Shown one piece after another: positions 1 to 13,000 of a stretch of 64,000 nt of DNA. Positions within the stretch are counted from its first letter, which is position 1. Each line of letters opens with the position of its first letter. Origin of the DNA: Tribonema minus (Eukaryota; Sar; Xanthophyceae; Tribonematales; Tribonemataceae); NCBI GenBank assembly GCA_017506865.1, contig JAFCMP010000113.1, positions 1,054,001 to 1,118,000 on the forward strand. Reading direction: 5' to 3'. Under the pieces are notes generated by a model that saw only the letters and a program-made list of their open reading frames with translations, made no database searches and had not been told where the DNA came from. Made by a program: the position numbers and the translations under genes.

Positions 1-851
1 ATCAGACGCATGGGAGTCGTGCAGGCGCAACAAGCATGCCTGACCCTAGCATTAACCACTCACCCTACCCATCTCTTACTCAATGCTCAGCTCGAGGCGG
101 ACTGCTTAAACTACAAGGTGCTCTTAACAGAAAGCATTCATGTCCACTGGTACAGGGACGGCTACGATATAAGAGCGCTCGATATAAGAGCGGTCACGGT
201 ATAAGAGCGGTCTGACGGCTGAACACGGATCTGGTCGACATAAGAGCGGTTTGGTGCTGCTCGGGGCTGACCGCTCTTATATCGTGTCCACCTACCACTA
301 GCCGCCTCAAGAACGATGCCTGAACAGCGGCTTTTGCATGATATTCAAAAACGCTCAAGCGCGCATCGACCAGTCACAGAGTATAGCGCACTGCGCGGTT
401 GCTTTCCGGCTTGATTCGCAGCCAACTTCAACTGGTGGCACACTAACCCTACCTAAATACTTCAAACCCTAGGTTTAGGGTTAGGGTTAGACTAGGGTTA
501 GGGCTAACCCTACTTAAGCACAAAGGACGATATAGGAGCGGTCACGGTATAAGAGCGGTGAAGTTGGCGGGACGGACCCGCTCTTATATCGTGACCCCCC
601 CTGTAGCACAGTGTCGCTCGCGCTTGGTACCCTTAGTGCGGTTTCTGTTCTTGCCATAGACTAAGTCTCCGTTTTTCATTTGCGACTTTGCACGTAGACT
701 AGGCTCTCCTCGAATGCACCTGGTCAACCGTTCCACACGCTTCGGTTTAAAGCTAGGTTTAGGGTTGGGGCTGGGGTTAGGGCAAGCGCACGCCGCCATA
801 AAACGGCACTCAGAAGCTATGCAGAGAAAGGTAATGTGCGTGGCGTGTCAC
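1..851. other. Dynein intron with inverted-repeat boxes and telomere-like runs
   Basis: No coding similarity was seen. By position this is an intron downstream of the stalk exon. It contains a cluster of a GATATAAGAGCGG-type box (162-595), degenerate CCTAAA/TTAGGG runs at 442-512 and 745-781, and no recognisable open gene. Confidence 0.6.
162..595. repeat. Cluster of CGATATAAGAGCGGTCA boxes with terminal inverted pairs (MITE-like)
   Basis: The box or a close variant occurs about eight times: direct near 165, 180, 197, 236, 528 and 546, and inverted near 268-284 and 577-593. Bases 180-196 and 268-284 are a perfect 17-base inverted pair enclosing about 105 bases. A second, imperfect pair encloses 528-593. 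The second copy repeats the same order (box, CACGG-variant box, spacer, inverted box), so this looks like two copies of one short non-coding element. No clear target-site duplication was found. Confidence 0.55.
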
Positions 852-1037
852 CTTCTTCTTCTCCAGCTCCGCGGACATGACTTCAACTTGCTGCCGCGCC
901 TGCTCGAGCTTGGTGAGGCCGTTGCCGAGCTTGCTGCAGGACTCGCTGAGCGACCCGCGCCTCTCCTCGAGCACTGACTTGTAGCCCTTGACCAGCTCTA
1001 GGTAGTTGGTGGGCGTCACGTAGTTGTGGCGCTTGAG
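852..1037 (-). other. Start of dynein stalk (coiled coil 1), exon 33
   Basis: Encodes [16 protein letters not shown] followed by a heptad-like helix rich in Leu, Glu and Lys that ends at a donor AAG|GTGACA (852/851). This is the junction between AAA4 and the antiparallel stalk that carries the microtubule-binding domain. No further dynein exon is seen between 851 and 1, so the remaining part of about 1,100 residues should lie to the left. Confidence 0.88.
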
Positions 1038-4000
1038 CTGTGGAGCGGTGAGTGCAGAAGGCACAAGCAGGATGTATGTGTCAACTCTGAGGCGTCGCGC
1101 GGTTGTGGCGCATAAGCTCTTCAGCATCAAATGCAGAAGGCACAAGCAGAACATGAGTGTCAACACTGAGGCGTCATGTAGTTGTGGCGCTTGAGCTGTC
1201 AAGCGGAGAGTGCAGAATGGCGCAAAGAAGATGTTGCATCCAAGTCTGTAGGGAGTGTTGTCAGTGTTGCGGAAAAAGAAAAAAAAGCAGTGCACCTGAC
1301 TCACAGAGTATGGTGGCTCACAATACATGCACATGAACAGGTACATATGTGTACTTCTGCTGAAGTAAGTGTCTGCAATGGCGTGCAGCGCGGAAACAAG
1401 GATTGAGGCTCTTCAATTTGTTTTGTGGTGAGCTCAGGACAACAAATTGTAGGGTATGAACTTGCAGCGCTTGGCGAGGAAGCGCAGCCGTGATGTGTAC
1501 CTTGCACCGGCATGCGGCCATACGCATGTATGCAAGGCATGTGCATGTATCACACATACCCCACGTCGTTCAGCATCAGCAGCTACTCCTGCGCACATGG
1601 CTTGACAAAAACGGTGATTTTCGCGCATGGCACGGGTCCACACAAAGCAAAAATCAAACTCTTAGACCTGCACCTACGGCAGTAGTGGTCCATGCGCACA
1701 CAGCATAACTCTTTCATCGGTGAGGGTTAGGGTAAGGGGGTCAAAGTTAGGGTTGGAATCAGTGCTAGGGCGTAGCACCGCCTCGGCCACAGCAGTGACA
1801 CTGCTCAGCAAGTGACAAAGTCGAGCACACCGAGCTGCTCAAATACAGTATTGTACACAACAGCAGGGCCCAGCCCCTACTAGAAGACAACAACAACGCA
1901 CCTCCTCCTGCATGCGCGCGCTCGCGTCGATGACGCTCGTGTGCATGTCGCTGAAGATGCCGGCGATCTTGGGCCGTGACCCCGCATCGTCCAGTTTGAC
2001 ATCGCTCAGGAACTTGTTGGCTACCTCCACGAGGGCGTCTGCGGGCCACTGCTGGAACCAGTCGATGGTCGTGCAGGAGACGAGGGCGGGGTACATGCGC
2101 ATGCGGTTGCGCAGCGCGTCGCCGATGGGCGACATGGCCAGGATGAGGTGGACGTTGTCGCGGACCCTGCGGTAGTTAGGGTTAGGGTTGGGTTAGAATA
2201 AGCTTGAGGATAGGGGCCAGGGTTAGGATTAGGGGATACTATTAGGGTAAGGCGGTTGCGCAGCGCGTCGCCGATGAGGGGACATGGCCAGGATCAGGTG
2301 GACATTGTCGCGGACCCTGCGAGAGTTCGAGTCAGGGTTGGGGCCAGTATTAGGGTTAGGTTAGGGTCAGCGTTAGGGGATTAAGGTTAGTATCAGGGTC
2401 AGGGGATTAGGGTTGGGCAGTCGCGCAGCGGGGGACATAGCCAGGATGAGGTGGACGTTGTCACGGACCCTGTGAGAGTTAGGGTTGGGGATAGGGTTAG
2501 GGTTAGGTCATGATGGTTAGAAGACAAAGCGGGCAGGCGGTGAATGCAAGAGCCAGGATAATGTTGAAAAATTTGGGGCAATAGGGGGGTGCGGGTAAAG
2601 GCGCTGCGTGGCTGGCAAGAAAGCGCAGCTGCTCCACAATGGTACATTGCCGAGTCATCGGCGATGGCTAGGCAGAGGTGCGCATTGGACATGCAGTACT
2701 ACTTTGCTACGTACTCTCTACGAACAAGCGCCACAGGCTGACCCCGTCTCATCCATGCCCGCAGCCTTAGCGGCCTTGCACACCCATCATACCTACATAC
2801 CCTATCAAGGTCACAATGTCTACATACCTGTCAACGACGAAGCGCCACAGACATCTCCCCCGTCTACACCAAAACGTACATACCCCATCAAGGCACAAAT
2901 GCATACCCCATATGCATACCTGTCAACGAAGAAGCGCCACAGGCTCTCGCCCGTCTCCTCCACGCCCGCCGCCTTCGCAGCCTTGCGCACACCGTCGAGA
3001 ACGGCAGGCAGCTCGTCGCGCGCGTACAGCCCCGGCACCTCGCCGCTCTGCAGCAGATTGTTAATGTCCTCCAGAAACCCCTCCTCCTTGATCTGGTTGT
3101 CGCTGAAGAGGAAGGCCACGGAGCGCCCCTCCACGCCCGCCTTTTCAAACAGCCTCTTGAGGTCTTCGCGGAACTCAATCTGGCGATAGCCCTTGGCGAT
3201 CTCTATGGAGAAGAGGTCGTGGCCGGCGATGTACGCCGCGAGGCGCGTGAGGCTCTGTCGGCCGCTGCCGCCGACGCCGACCAGCATCATGGAGCCGCGG
3301 CGCAGGCACAGGACGCGGTGGATGCGCGCGATGTGCAGGACGGCGTCGCGGAACAGGACCAGCGGCATGCTCACCAGCTTGGGCTCCATGTTGTAGTCCT
3401 GGCAGGGTAGGGTTGAGGTCAAAATTAGGGTTAGGGTTAGGGTTACGGTCAAGGTTAGGCGCAAACGCGTAGGATGAGACATTGCAGCGTCGCGGAGGAG
3501 AACCAGCGGCATGCCCACCAGCTTGGGCTCCATGTTGTAGTCCTGGCGGGGGAGGGGGAGGGTTGGGGTTCGGGTTCATGCTAGGGTTGCTTGGGTTTAT
3601 GTTGTAGTCCTGGCGGGATAGGGTTAGGGTCAGGGTTAGGGTTAGTACTAGGGTTGCTTGGGCTCCATGTTGTTCAGGGTTAGGGTTAGGCGCATACAGG
3701 CGAGAGCGGTGATGTGCGGTGCGTCGCGGGATGGGTACAACCGTGCTGAGCTGCGTTGCTGGTCCATTTTCTGAAACCTTGGTGTGCAAACTATGACGCT
3801 GATTGTTACTTAGGCAAGGTGACAACAGGCAACCGGTGTGCTGGCTGTGGCTGGGACATTGCTGATTGGCGTGTGCATGGAGTGCTGAGCACTGCTGGAA
3901 TACCTGCAACAGCCGTAACAGCAACAAACAGTTCACAGTTCATACCACTTTATGACGATCATGGTTGTTCGTGATGCTTCGCTGCGGCACAACCTTTTCA

Positions 4001-7000
4001 CGTGAATGCATCCCTGCACAAAAATCATGCAATCTACCTTCACACCACGACTGCGAAACTAGTTTCCAAATGCTCAGTCTGACTGCCTTTGCGCCAAGAC
4101 AGCAAGGCTTGTATCGGGTCCATGCCGTGTCTGTTCACTCACCTCAAGTCTCTCTTCAAGTGCAAACTTGAGCTTGGACACCCCCGCCACCTCAGCAATC
4201 ACCGGCTCCTCCCCCGCTGTGGTGAGCACTGCTGTGAACAGGGTACCCAGGTTCTCGTCTTCACACCCATTGAAGAGTGTAGACCAATCTGTGTCAAAGG
4301 CGGCTTTGAGCTGGTCGCGCAGTATTGCCTGGAATAAGGGTTAGGGGTAGGGTTAGGGTGAGGGCTAGGGGTAGTGGGGGATGGCGTGAATTTGTCGCGG
4401 TGCTGTTGCGCATCCGTGTGCTGCAGGGCGCTGCATACTGCGAGACATGACGAGTCCAACTTTGTCGATGCATGTTACTTTGTTCATGACGTATGCTGTG
4501 TTGATACTTCACGTCATTTATTCATAAGCAACGTGGTGCGAGGGGGTTTGGCTTAGGGGAGTTTGTGCTCAGCAGCATGCCGCTCGTTGCATACAAAGCA
4601 TCATGTGCATTTCACATAGCTGGATGCACGCACGCGATTGGTAGTTGTCAACCAGTATGGACGTATGGAACAGTTGCCAATCACGCTTCCGCAAGATTTG
4701 CAACTTGCGGTTTGAGCATGCACTCAGTGCACAGGAGCACACCTTGTGTTTGATACTGAGTCGTTATTATATGCGACGCGAGCGCGTCTACGGATTGTAC
4801 ACTTCAAGTTTATGAATTTCAACATTGAACTTCACCTTGAACCGCGCGTCGTCATTCGACGCGTCCGCCACGAAGCGGTCGCTGAACACGCGCTGCACCT
4901 CGTAACACGCGCTGCGCCTCATGCGCCAACAGGCACGCGAGCGCGTCGCGCAAGTCCACAACTGTACGTATGTACACTTCAAGTTCATGAAAGTCAACAT
5001 TGAATGACGACGCGTCGGCCACGAAGCGGTCGCTGAACACGCGCTGCGCCTCGTGCGCCCACAGGCGTGCGAGCGCGTTGCGCGAGTCCACTACGCATGT
5101 ACACTTCAAGTTCACAAACTTCAACATGGAACTTCACCTTGAACCGCGCGTCGTCGTTGGACGCGTCCGCCACGAAGCGGTCGCTGAACACGCGCTGCGC
5201 CTCGTGCGCCCACAGGCGCGCGAGCGCGTCACGCGAGTCCACCGCCTGCGGCCCCGCCTGCAGCACGCCCTCCACCACTTTACCCACGTCGCGCAGGCTG
5301 AAGAGGTAGTGCCCCTTGCGCGGCGTTGGCAGGAACGCCTCGCACGCGGCCTGGTAGACGCGCAAGCACGCCGCGGCGACGCGCGCGCCCAGCGGCCGCA
5401 CCTCGTTGTCAAAGTCGCACAGGCGCGCCGAGAGGATGGCGTCGAAGATGCGGATCGCCTGCGTGTGCGTGGGGGGGAAGTTGAAGTCGCGCGGCGATGT
5501 TGATATCCAATGATTGGGGACCAGGCGTAGAATGGGTACTTTTTGCAAGCCCCCGGGGGAAGTTGGCAGTATGCCAAATCACACCTCGTGCTGACAGGCA
5601 GCCAACGAGTGTTAGGCACAGCTGCAGTAGAGGCGATAGCTGGTGGGCACAGTTGAAAGGTGAACTGTTGGTGATTGGCAAACTCGCAAAGTCGCACCGC
5701 GAGGATGGCGTCAAAGATGCCGATGACCTGTGCTAGTTAAATGAGCCGGGCAAAGTGAATCCAGAACGCGACGGAGGACCCTCAACTTCAACTCAAAGTA
5801 TTCGAGTCCTCAAATGCGCCATAGTAGAGAGCAGCATCTGCCACGCCCACCTGAGCATCACTGGGGAAGGTGAGGTTGAGGAGGTTGAAGCGCGACTGGG
5901 TGCGCGCGCTGATGGCTGCGCGTGCCCCCCCCGGTGGCGCCATGGCGCACACCAGCTGCGTGTCCAGGATCCAGCGCCACGTGCACTTGGCACGGTCGAA
6001 CCAGCCCCCTGGGGGAAAGCAAAAGTTGAGCAAAGAGGGGGAACGGGGGGGGGGGGGGGGGGTCAGGGGCAGGGAGCCTTTACCTTGGAACAGAGACAGT
6101 GAAGATGGTTGTGTCACCGGCAATCTGTACACAGGGTTGACTGTAAGGCTGTTGATATGTACGTGAGTGATAACAATGGGTATGCTACGCATAAAGGAGG
6201 TGGTGTTTGCATCTGTGCGTTCACGTATGCACGCAGCGGGGGGGGGCTCCCCGGAAAAGCAAGCCATGACAATTGGCCATGGCATGCGCATGTGTACATA
6301 GCCCTGCTGATCGCTGAGGTAGATGGCCTAGTGAGCATCTCAACCTCTGCATTTGACAAGGCACGCAGGTCATTGTGACGGGCCACGCAGGGGGCACTCC
6401 CTTCCACAGAAACGCGGGGGGCGGGGGATAAAGAGGTGCTCTTCACGGCACGCGCATTGCTTTTACTCAGAGCTGCAGCGGCGCATCTCAGCAGAGCTGA
6501 GCACTGCCACCGCGACAGCGCTCACCGTGGTCCATCCAGAAGCGCAGCAGCTCCAGCGGCGGCTGGAAGGGGCTCTCGTGGCTCGTGCGCAGCGGCATGT
6601 TGAAGTCGTCGATGAAGCACAGCAGCTGCTTGCCGCCGATGGGCCCAAACTTCTCCTTGCTGCGCTTCTCCATGGCGGCCTCGATGGTCGCCTGCGTTGT
6701 GCCGGAGTCCGTGGTCGCGCTGCGGCAGCGCTCGACAACAGCAGGTGGCACCACACTCAGCAGCAGCTCTCAGCAGCAGCGGCAATCGGGAGCAGCGTAA
6801 AGCGGCACCGCTCAGCAGCAGCAGCAAGCACAGCGGCGCTCCACAGCAGCCATCAGCAGCGCTCGGCAGCAGCCGTCGGCAGTGGCAATTGGCAGCGCTC
6901 AGCAGCAGCGCGCTCAGCAGCAGCCATCAGCAGTGCTCAGCACCAGCATTCAGCAGCGCTCAGCAGCAGCAGCAGCAGCACTCAACAGCAGCAAGCAGCA

Positions 7001-10000
7001 GCGCTCAGTGAAAACAGCATTCAGCAGCGCTCAGCAGCAGCAATCAGCAGCGCTCAACAGCAGCGCTCAGCAGCAGCAGCAGCAGTCAGCAGCGCTCAGC
7101 GCCGCCACCGCCGCACCTGAAGTTGATGGCGAGCTGCGCGTGCGTGGGCGGCAGGTGCGCCAGCTCCGCGCGTGCGAGCGCCGTCTTGCCGCAGCCGCTC
7201 GCGCCGACCAGCAGCGCGTGGCGGCGCCCGCGCCACAGCGCGCGCAGGACGTAGCCGCTGCGCGCCGTGTCTACCGTGGGCACGACCATGGCGTGGAAGG
7301 GCATGCCCTTGCGGTGGCGGAAGGCGCCCACGCGCGCCTCCCACGGCTCCCAGTCCTTCTTGGCGGGGTCCACGGCGTAGTCGTAGATGGTCGCCACGGG
7401 CGGGAACTGTGCCTCGATGTCGCGCAGGAAGCCATCCAGGAGGATGCGGCCCTGGCGGCGGCGCGGTTATGAGAGGGTTGAGGGTGGGGTTAGGGTTTGC
7501 ACATCTGCGCAGGTATTATTTGCCCATGTCAAAAGTGATTGGCACTGTGTCAGTTTGTGGAGCGGCACTCTCTTCTCTTGCAGAGCGCGTAATGTTGCTA
7601 ATCTGGGCGATTTGGGCCTTTGGGGACACATGATGAAAGATGCTTGAGCGGCGCGCAGCGCTTGAGGAGTTGCGGTGTCAGGCATATCTGTTGTACCTCA
7701 AACTTTCACCCTACCCCTACCCCTCACCGTAACCCCCTTACCCCTCATCCCCTTCTTGAACCTGACATCATGTCACAGTTTGGCTCGCAGCACCAGGCAG
7801 AATGATGCCGCCATGTCGTTGTGCACCACACATCTGAGCAAAGTGCGTGTACGCGCCCTGATTCCTACCCTACCTCATGCTATATCGACAGGAACAGTCA
7901 CTTCATTCACGCAGCGTGGTTACAAGCCCGAGGTAGGCTAGAGCTAGGGTTGGGGGTAGGGCTGGGGACAGCCTCCGCATTCACCGCCATGCCAATGGAC
8001 CAGAGCAGTCGCCCGCGAGCGTTGCATCGGTCACAGCACAGCAGCACTAGAAGTAGGATTTAGGTTGGGGTTAAAGTTACGGCGCGCCTCACCTTCTCGT
8101 TCACCGCCGCGCAGGTGGACCAGATGACAGCTAAAACGAACCACTTCTCGGCGAGGCTGAGGTACGCGCTGTGGTCGCCTGCGAGCGCCGCGCCAATCAC
8201 AATATAGGACTAGGGCCAGGGCTAGGGTTAGGTTTAGCGCTATAGACTTAGGGTTGGAGACAGCGCGCCTCACCTTCTCGTTCACCGCCGCGCAGATGGA
8301 CCAGATGACGGCGAGCACAAACCACTTCTCGGCGAGACTCAGGTACGCGTTGTGGTCACCAGCGAGCGCCGCGCCGGCGGGCGTGCCCTTGTCGAGCGCG
8401 CTGTCTGCATCTGCCCAGAAGCTGCTGTACAGCGCGCAGAGGCTCTGGACAGCGTTGAAGTCGCCGATGGGCACAGGCTCCGCGCAGTTGGCGCGCTTGA
8501 AGTCGAGCAGCGGCGCGACGTACTTGTCAAAGAGCTCGTGGTGGAACGCGCGCAGCTCCTCCTCGCCCTGGCGCCGCAGAGGGATACATACATGCACGGA
8601 TGGTGAGTGTACTGTAAGTGTGCTCACATGTATGCTAGGCCTACCAGCTTGTCTTCTGCTGCGGCCGCGTGCCTGTCCTTGCTGGTCGATGCCATGCAAG
8701 GAGCGATGCACACGCTGCTGCATCTCCCAGACTCTTCGCAAAAACTTGACACTCTTCAAGGCCTGTGCCCGGTACAGAGATATATAGTCCATGCACTTCT
8801 GTTGAAGTGTGTGCACACCGACAATGCGTGAGTGGTCATGAGCACGTGATTGCAGTGCAGATGATTGTTGGCAAAACGGTCATGAGGTCAAGCTTGTTGG
8901 TTTTTTATATGAACACAGGCGTGCGTCGCGGGCCTTTTAAGTTGAGGCGTGCATCAGGCAACTTCAACTACTCAAATTGAAAAGTGGGAGTGAGGCGTTG
9001 CATGTTGAAGAAATCACGAACCCTGAACCCTAAAAATGGCCGTAAGGCAAAGCCTGTGCGCCTTCACCTCACCCTGCGGCAGCCAACAATACTTGCATGA
9101 TGAGCATTGAGGTATGCCCTGTTGCGCAAGGAGGCGAAGGTTAGAAGCATCGGGCACAGCCTACATGTATCTAGGATGCGTCAAGTCGGTCAATGGGCTT
9201 TGATGCTCCTTGACCAATGTGGTGGCAGGCGTGCAGCTCCTCTTCCTGTCAGGCATCAGGCGTACCAGATGGCACAGTAGCTCGTTGCTGGTAGCCCGCA
9301 GCCTGACCCTCGACCCATCGTTACCACTACCTTGCACACCAGACCTAAACTTCAAGTACAACGTGAGCGCTGCCGAGCACCTGCCGCACCACTAACAACC
9401 ATGTGCCTGATTGTACGCGCCCTTACGACCCCTGTTCCTAACCCTCCATTTATCAAGCCCCCCGCTATCTCACACTAACCGCGACACAGAGCACGGCACT
9501 GGCGCGCGCGCGCTCCCCTCGGATTAACTCGTGGGAAGCCTCGAGTTGACGCATATGCGCCCTTCATAAGCCCCCCCGTAACCCAGTCCCTACCCCTAAA
9601 GCCCGCCCCATGCCTCGTGGACCCCCCAGCTTCCTCACCCTAACCTCAACTCACAAGGTAGAGCACTGACGCGCGCTCACCTCCGGGAACTTCTTGAGCG
9701 GCCACGAGTTGACGTTACGGCTGCCTATGCGCTTGCCAACCCTCACCCTCCTCCTAACCCTAACCCTGACCCTGAGCCTCAATCTCTTAAACCCCGGCTT
9801 CCTCGCCCCAACCTCAACTCACGAGGTAGAGCACTGACGCGCGCTCACCTCGGGGAACTTCTTGAGCAGCCACGAGTTGACGTACGGCTGCCAGCCCATC
9901 TCGTCCGCATCCACAAATATCATGCCCGCGCGCGACACCGTGGCGGGCGACGCCACCGCCAGATCCTCAACTTCAAACACGAGCGACATGGTCGCGGTGA

Positions 10001-13000
10001 GCGGTATGCGGTCGCCGTTGATGAGCGTGAGGATCTTGTTGTCGTCCATGACGGAGTTCATGGACTCTATCCACAGGGCGTCGACCGGGCCGTCGAACAC
10101 GATCCACTTCTCCACGGGCTTGGCGTCCTCCGCGCAGGACTTGAAGATGGTGGAGAGGATGCCGTCGGACCACTCAAACGTCGCGAGGTCGTACGCGCCG
10201 TAGAGCTCATTGAGCGTGATGGACTTGGGGTTGATGACGTAGGGGGTGACGGGGAGGTGGCCCTCGACGCCGTCCTGCGCGCGCGCGCAGTCAACACGCG
10301 AGGGGGGGTATGCAGCGTGAATACATGCGCGCACTAAGTACATACCGTATATGATGCATGCGCGCTTTCAGCACGGGAGGGGTATGTAGCATGAATTAGT
10401 GCGTATCACATACCGTATGCACGCGTGTGTCGTACAGCTTGGTCACTGCGCTTGGTTGACTTGGGATACATATATGACGCCAGGGGTGATGGGGAGGTGT
10501 TCTTGCACGGTGTCCTGCGCAGCCGTTATGCAAACTGGGGGTATGTATTACTAGCAGAGGTGCTCTAGATTGGTGCTGCATAGCACACCGTGGCATCTGA
10601 GATTCCGTCGTTGTGCTGCTGGTGGCTTCTTTGTGCGATTAAACAGCACACTGCATGCACATGTGAATACTCTGTGCATCTCGGCGTCAGAGTGAGGGTC
10701 ACGGGCCGTAACAATGCTTCAAAGTATACACATGGTTTCGGCAAACGCAAGTAGATCATATGTGTATTGAGGCCGCGACTCCTCTGCACTGGCACAAAAC
10801 ACGTCATGTTGACCACTGCGCCACGAGCTGCCGAGTGCACACTAGCCCTAGCCTTTTTCCTAACCCTAAGAGAATCTGTAAGGGTGAGCGCCCTGACACA
10901 GGGTAAGGTTCAGGACAAGCATATAAATGACAAGCATGACATGGCACATACCTTGTGATCGCCAATATGCATCGAGGCACTTTCAAGGTGCTCTTAAGAA
11001 AGATGCAGATTCTGGTAGCAAGCCGCACATCCACCGTCTGAATTTTTGTCACGCCCCCCAAGCGAGAGTTCTAATACCTACATACCTTGTGCAGCTGCGC
11101 CTTGGCGTTGACGAGCGTCTGCCACGCGACCGTCTTGCCGGACAGCGTCCGCCCCACCAGCATGTTGCAGTGGCGCGTGGCCTTGCTGTCGTAGAGCTGG
11201 ATTATCTTCATGCACAGGAACGGGTGCTTCTCGAGGCCGTGCGCCGCCAGGTCCGCCTGAGCAACGCCACCAGGCACGGGGTCAGCACAGTCGAATGAGT
11301 CAGTGTATTGTTGACTAATAGTGTAGCTTGTCACTGAAGTACCGGAGAAGGCACTGTGCTGTCACAAAATGATGCAGTACAAAGTGCTCAGCCCCGTCGT
11401 TTGTAATTATCACCAGGCACGAGTTGGCACAGTCAGACGAGACGGTGTACTAGGTGAATTCATAGATCTAATGTGCCTGGAAAGGCCATGTGGTTTTGCG
11501 CAATGATGCAGTGCAATGCGCTCAGCCCTATCTCCATACAGCACCTCAAGCTTTGCATTGGTGTTTCCCATTCTTGAGCCCCTCTTTAAAGTACCCTCAC
11601 CACCTGAGATGGTGTAAAGACACCTGTTCGTTGAACTGTTGTAACTGTCGTAAGCGCAGCGCCAAGCCGTGCACCTGTTCTGTCAGAGCAAGATCATCAT
11701 CAGCGCACAGACATCCGCATTCGCCTTGCCGCACGCCACAATGGTTGAGCGTGGTGGCATGCCCACCGAGCGCTGACATACACATGCGCTGCTGCTGGCG
11801 TTACTGCCGTGGTCAGCATCAGTGCCCAACAGCAGCGCTCATCCTTGGTGCTCAATGCGCACGTGCACGCCACGACCATGCCCAACTCAAATCTCCACTG
11901 CAGGCAACACCCCATAGAGTGCCAGTGCCCCCCATCCCCGCCACAGCTGTCGGTGCTGCCGGACCTCAGTGCTCAACGCCTGTGTCAATACTCAACCCCA
12001 GTGCTCGGCGCACACGCCGACGTACCTCAATGGCCAGCTGCAGTGCGCCCATCTCCCCGGCGGGCAGCTCGAGCGACGGGAACAGGTCCGAGAGCAGCAG
12101 CCGGAACAGGCGCTCGTCGTCGCGGATGAACTTGGGCAGGTTCATGTCGCGCAGCGCGCGCATGAGGATCGCCTCCTCGTTCATGGCGGGGTCCGCGCGC
12201 TTGAGCGCGCCGGCCATGTTGAGCACTGACTTGAGGTTGCGCAGGCCGTAGTCGTAGTGGTCCTGCTTGGACAGCTGCTGCGCCATGAGGGAGTAGAGGG
12301 TGACGGTCTTTCTTGCGAGCGCGCGCGCCTCGCGGAACCCCTCCGCCGCGAGCATGACCTCCGCGATCATGGCCAGGTCGGGGGTCATCATCGCGACGGG
12401 GCGCATGAGGGCCTGCGGGGGGTGGGTAGGAGTGGGGGGTTTGGATTAGGGTTAGAGGAGAATTCGGGGGGTATGTGTAGTGCTGATTGGCGCTAGGGTG
12501 GGACCAGGTCGGGGGGTCATCGTCTCGACGAGGCGCATGAGGGAGTGTGTGGGTGGAGCACTGGGGGGATCGTGCAGGACTGATGTCAGGGTCAGTGGCT
12601 GAGATAGGATCTGTGGTGAGCAGGATTGTTCCAAATCATGTGCGCATGTGGGCCAAGCGACCCGTGCAGCAGACGCAACACCAACCTTGGGCGTGCGCTT
12701 TGCGCCATCGCGTGCCATTGAGCACCGCTCAAGCTCAAGTCTCAGTTCAGGTGTAACTTCATGCAAAAAATCTGAAAACTTAACTCGCCTTGAGGCTGTC
12801 GAGCAGCTCCGTGCGTGCGGCCCCGTTCCCCGGGTTCATGGTCACAAAGGTGCAAGTTGAAGATTTAACTTCAAGTACTTCGTATGAAACTTCAAGACTC
12901 GCCTTGAGGTTGTCGGGCAGCTCTGTGCGGCCCGCGTACCCGGGGTTCATGGTGACAAAGATGCCCGTCGCGGGGTGGCAGCGGATGGTGTTGCCCATGA

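Larger units (their letters stand above)
1902..4328 (-). other. Dynein AAA4, exons 30-32
   Basis: Exon 31 (2920-3398) contains [19 protein letters not shown], the usual AAA4 P-loop with Arg after the Gly, then [19 protein letters not shown] as Walker B. Exon 32 contains [19 protein letters not shown] and [11 protein letters not shown], typical of the AAA4 exit. The wording of this region, particularly [16 protein letters not shown] and [12 protein letters not shown], is what points to DNAH2. Confidence 0.9.
5138..8567 (-). other. Dynein AAA3, exons 25-29
   Basis: Exon 25 carries the AAA2/AAA3 bridge ([17 protein letters not shown]). Exon 26 has the AAA3 entry [15 protein letters not shown] and Walker A GASGCGKT. 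Exon 27 has Walker B in [11 protein letters not shown]. Exon 28 has the WFDR block and [13 protein letters not shown]. Exon 29 has GHYLFSLRD and the [13 protein letters not shown] block. AAA3 gates AAA1 in cytoplasmic dyneins; its key residues are intact here. Exon 26 joins exon 27 by completing a Ser codon (INF-S-ATTDSG). Confidence 0.9.

Noticed and set aside
469-512. Telomere at the left end
   Set aside because: Only a few degenerate TTAGGG units flanked by unique sequence and lying inside an intron by gene context; not a chromosome end.
6353-7472. Ser/Gln/Ala-rich plus-strand frames of up to 255 codons
   Set aside because: They are translations of the CAG minisatellite and of the antisense of dynein AAA3 exons.
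9849-10274. Separate AAA-protein gene at each dynein exon block
   Set aside because: All blocks join in phase into one heavy chain in the normal AAA1 to AAA4 order, so separate genes are not needed.
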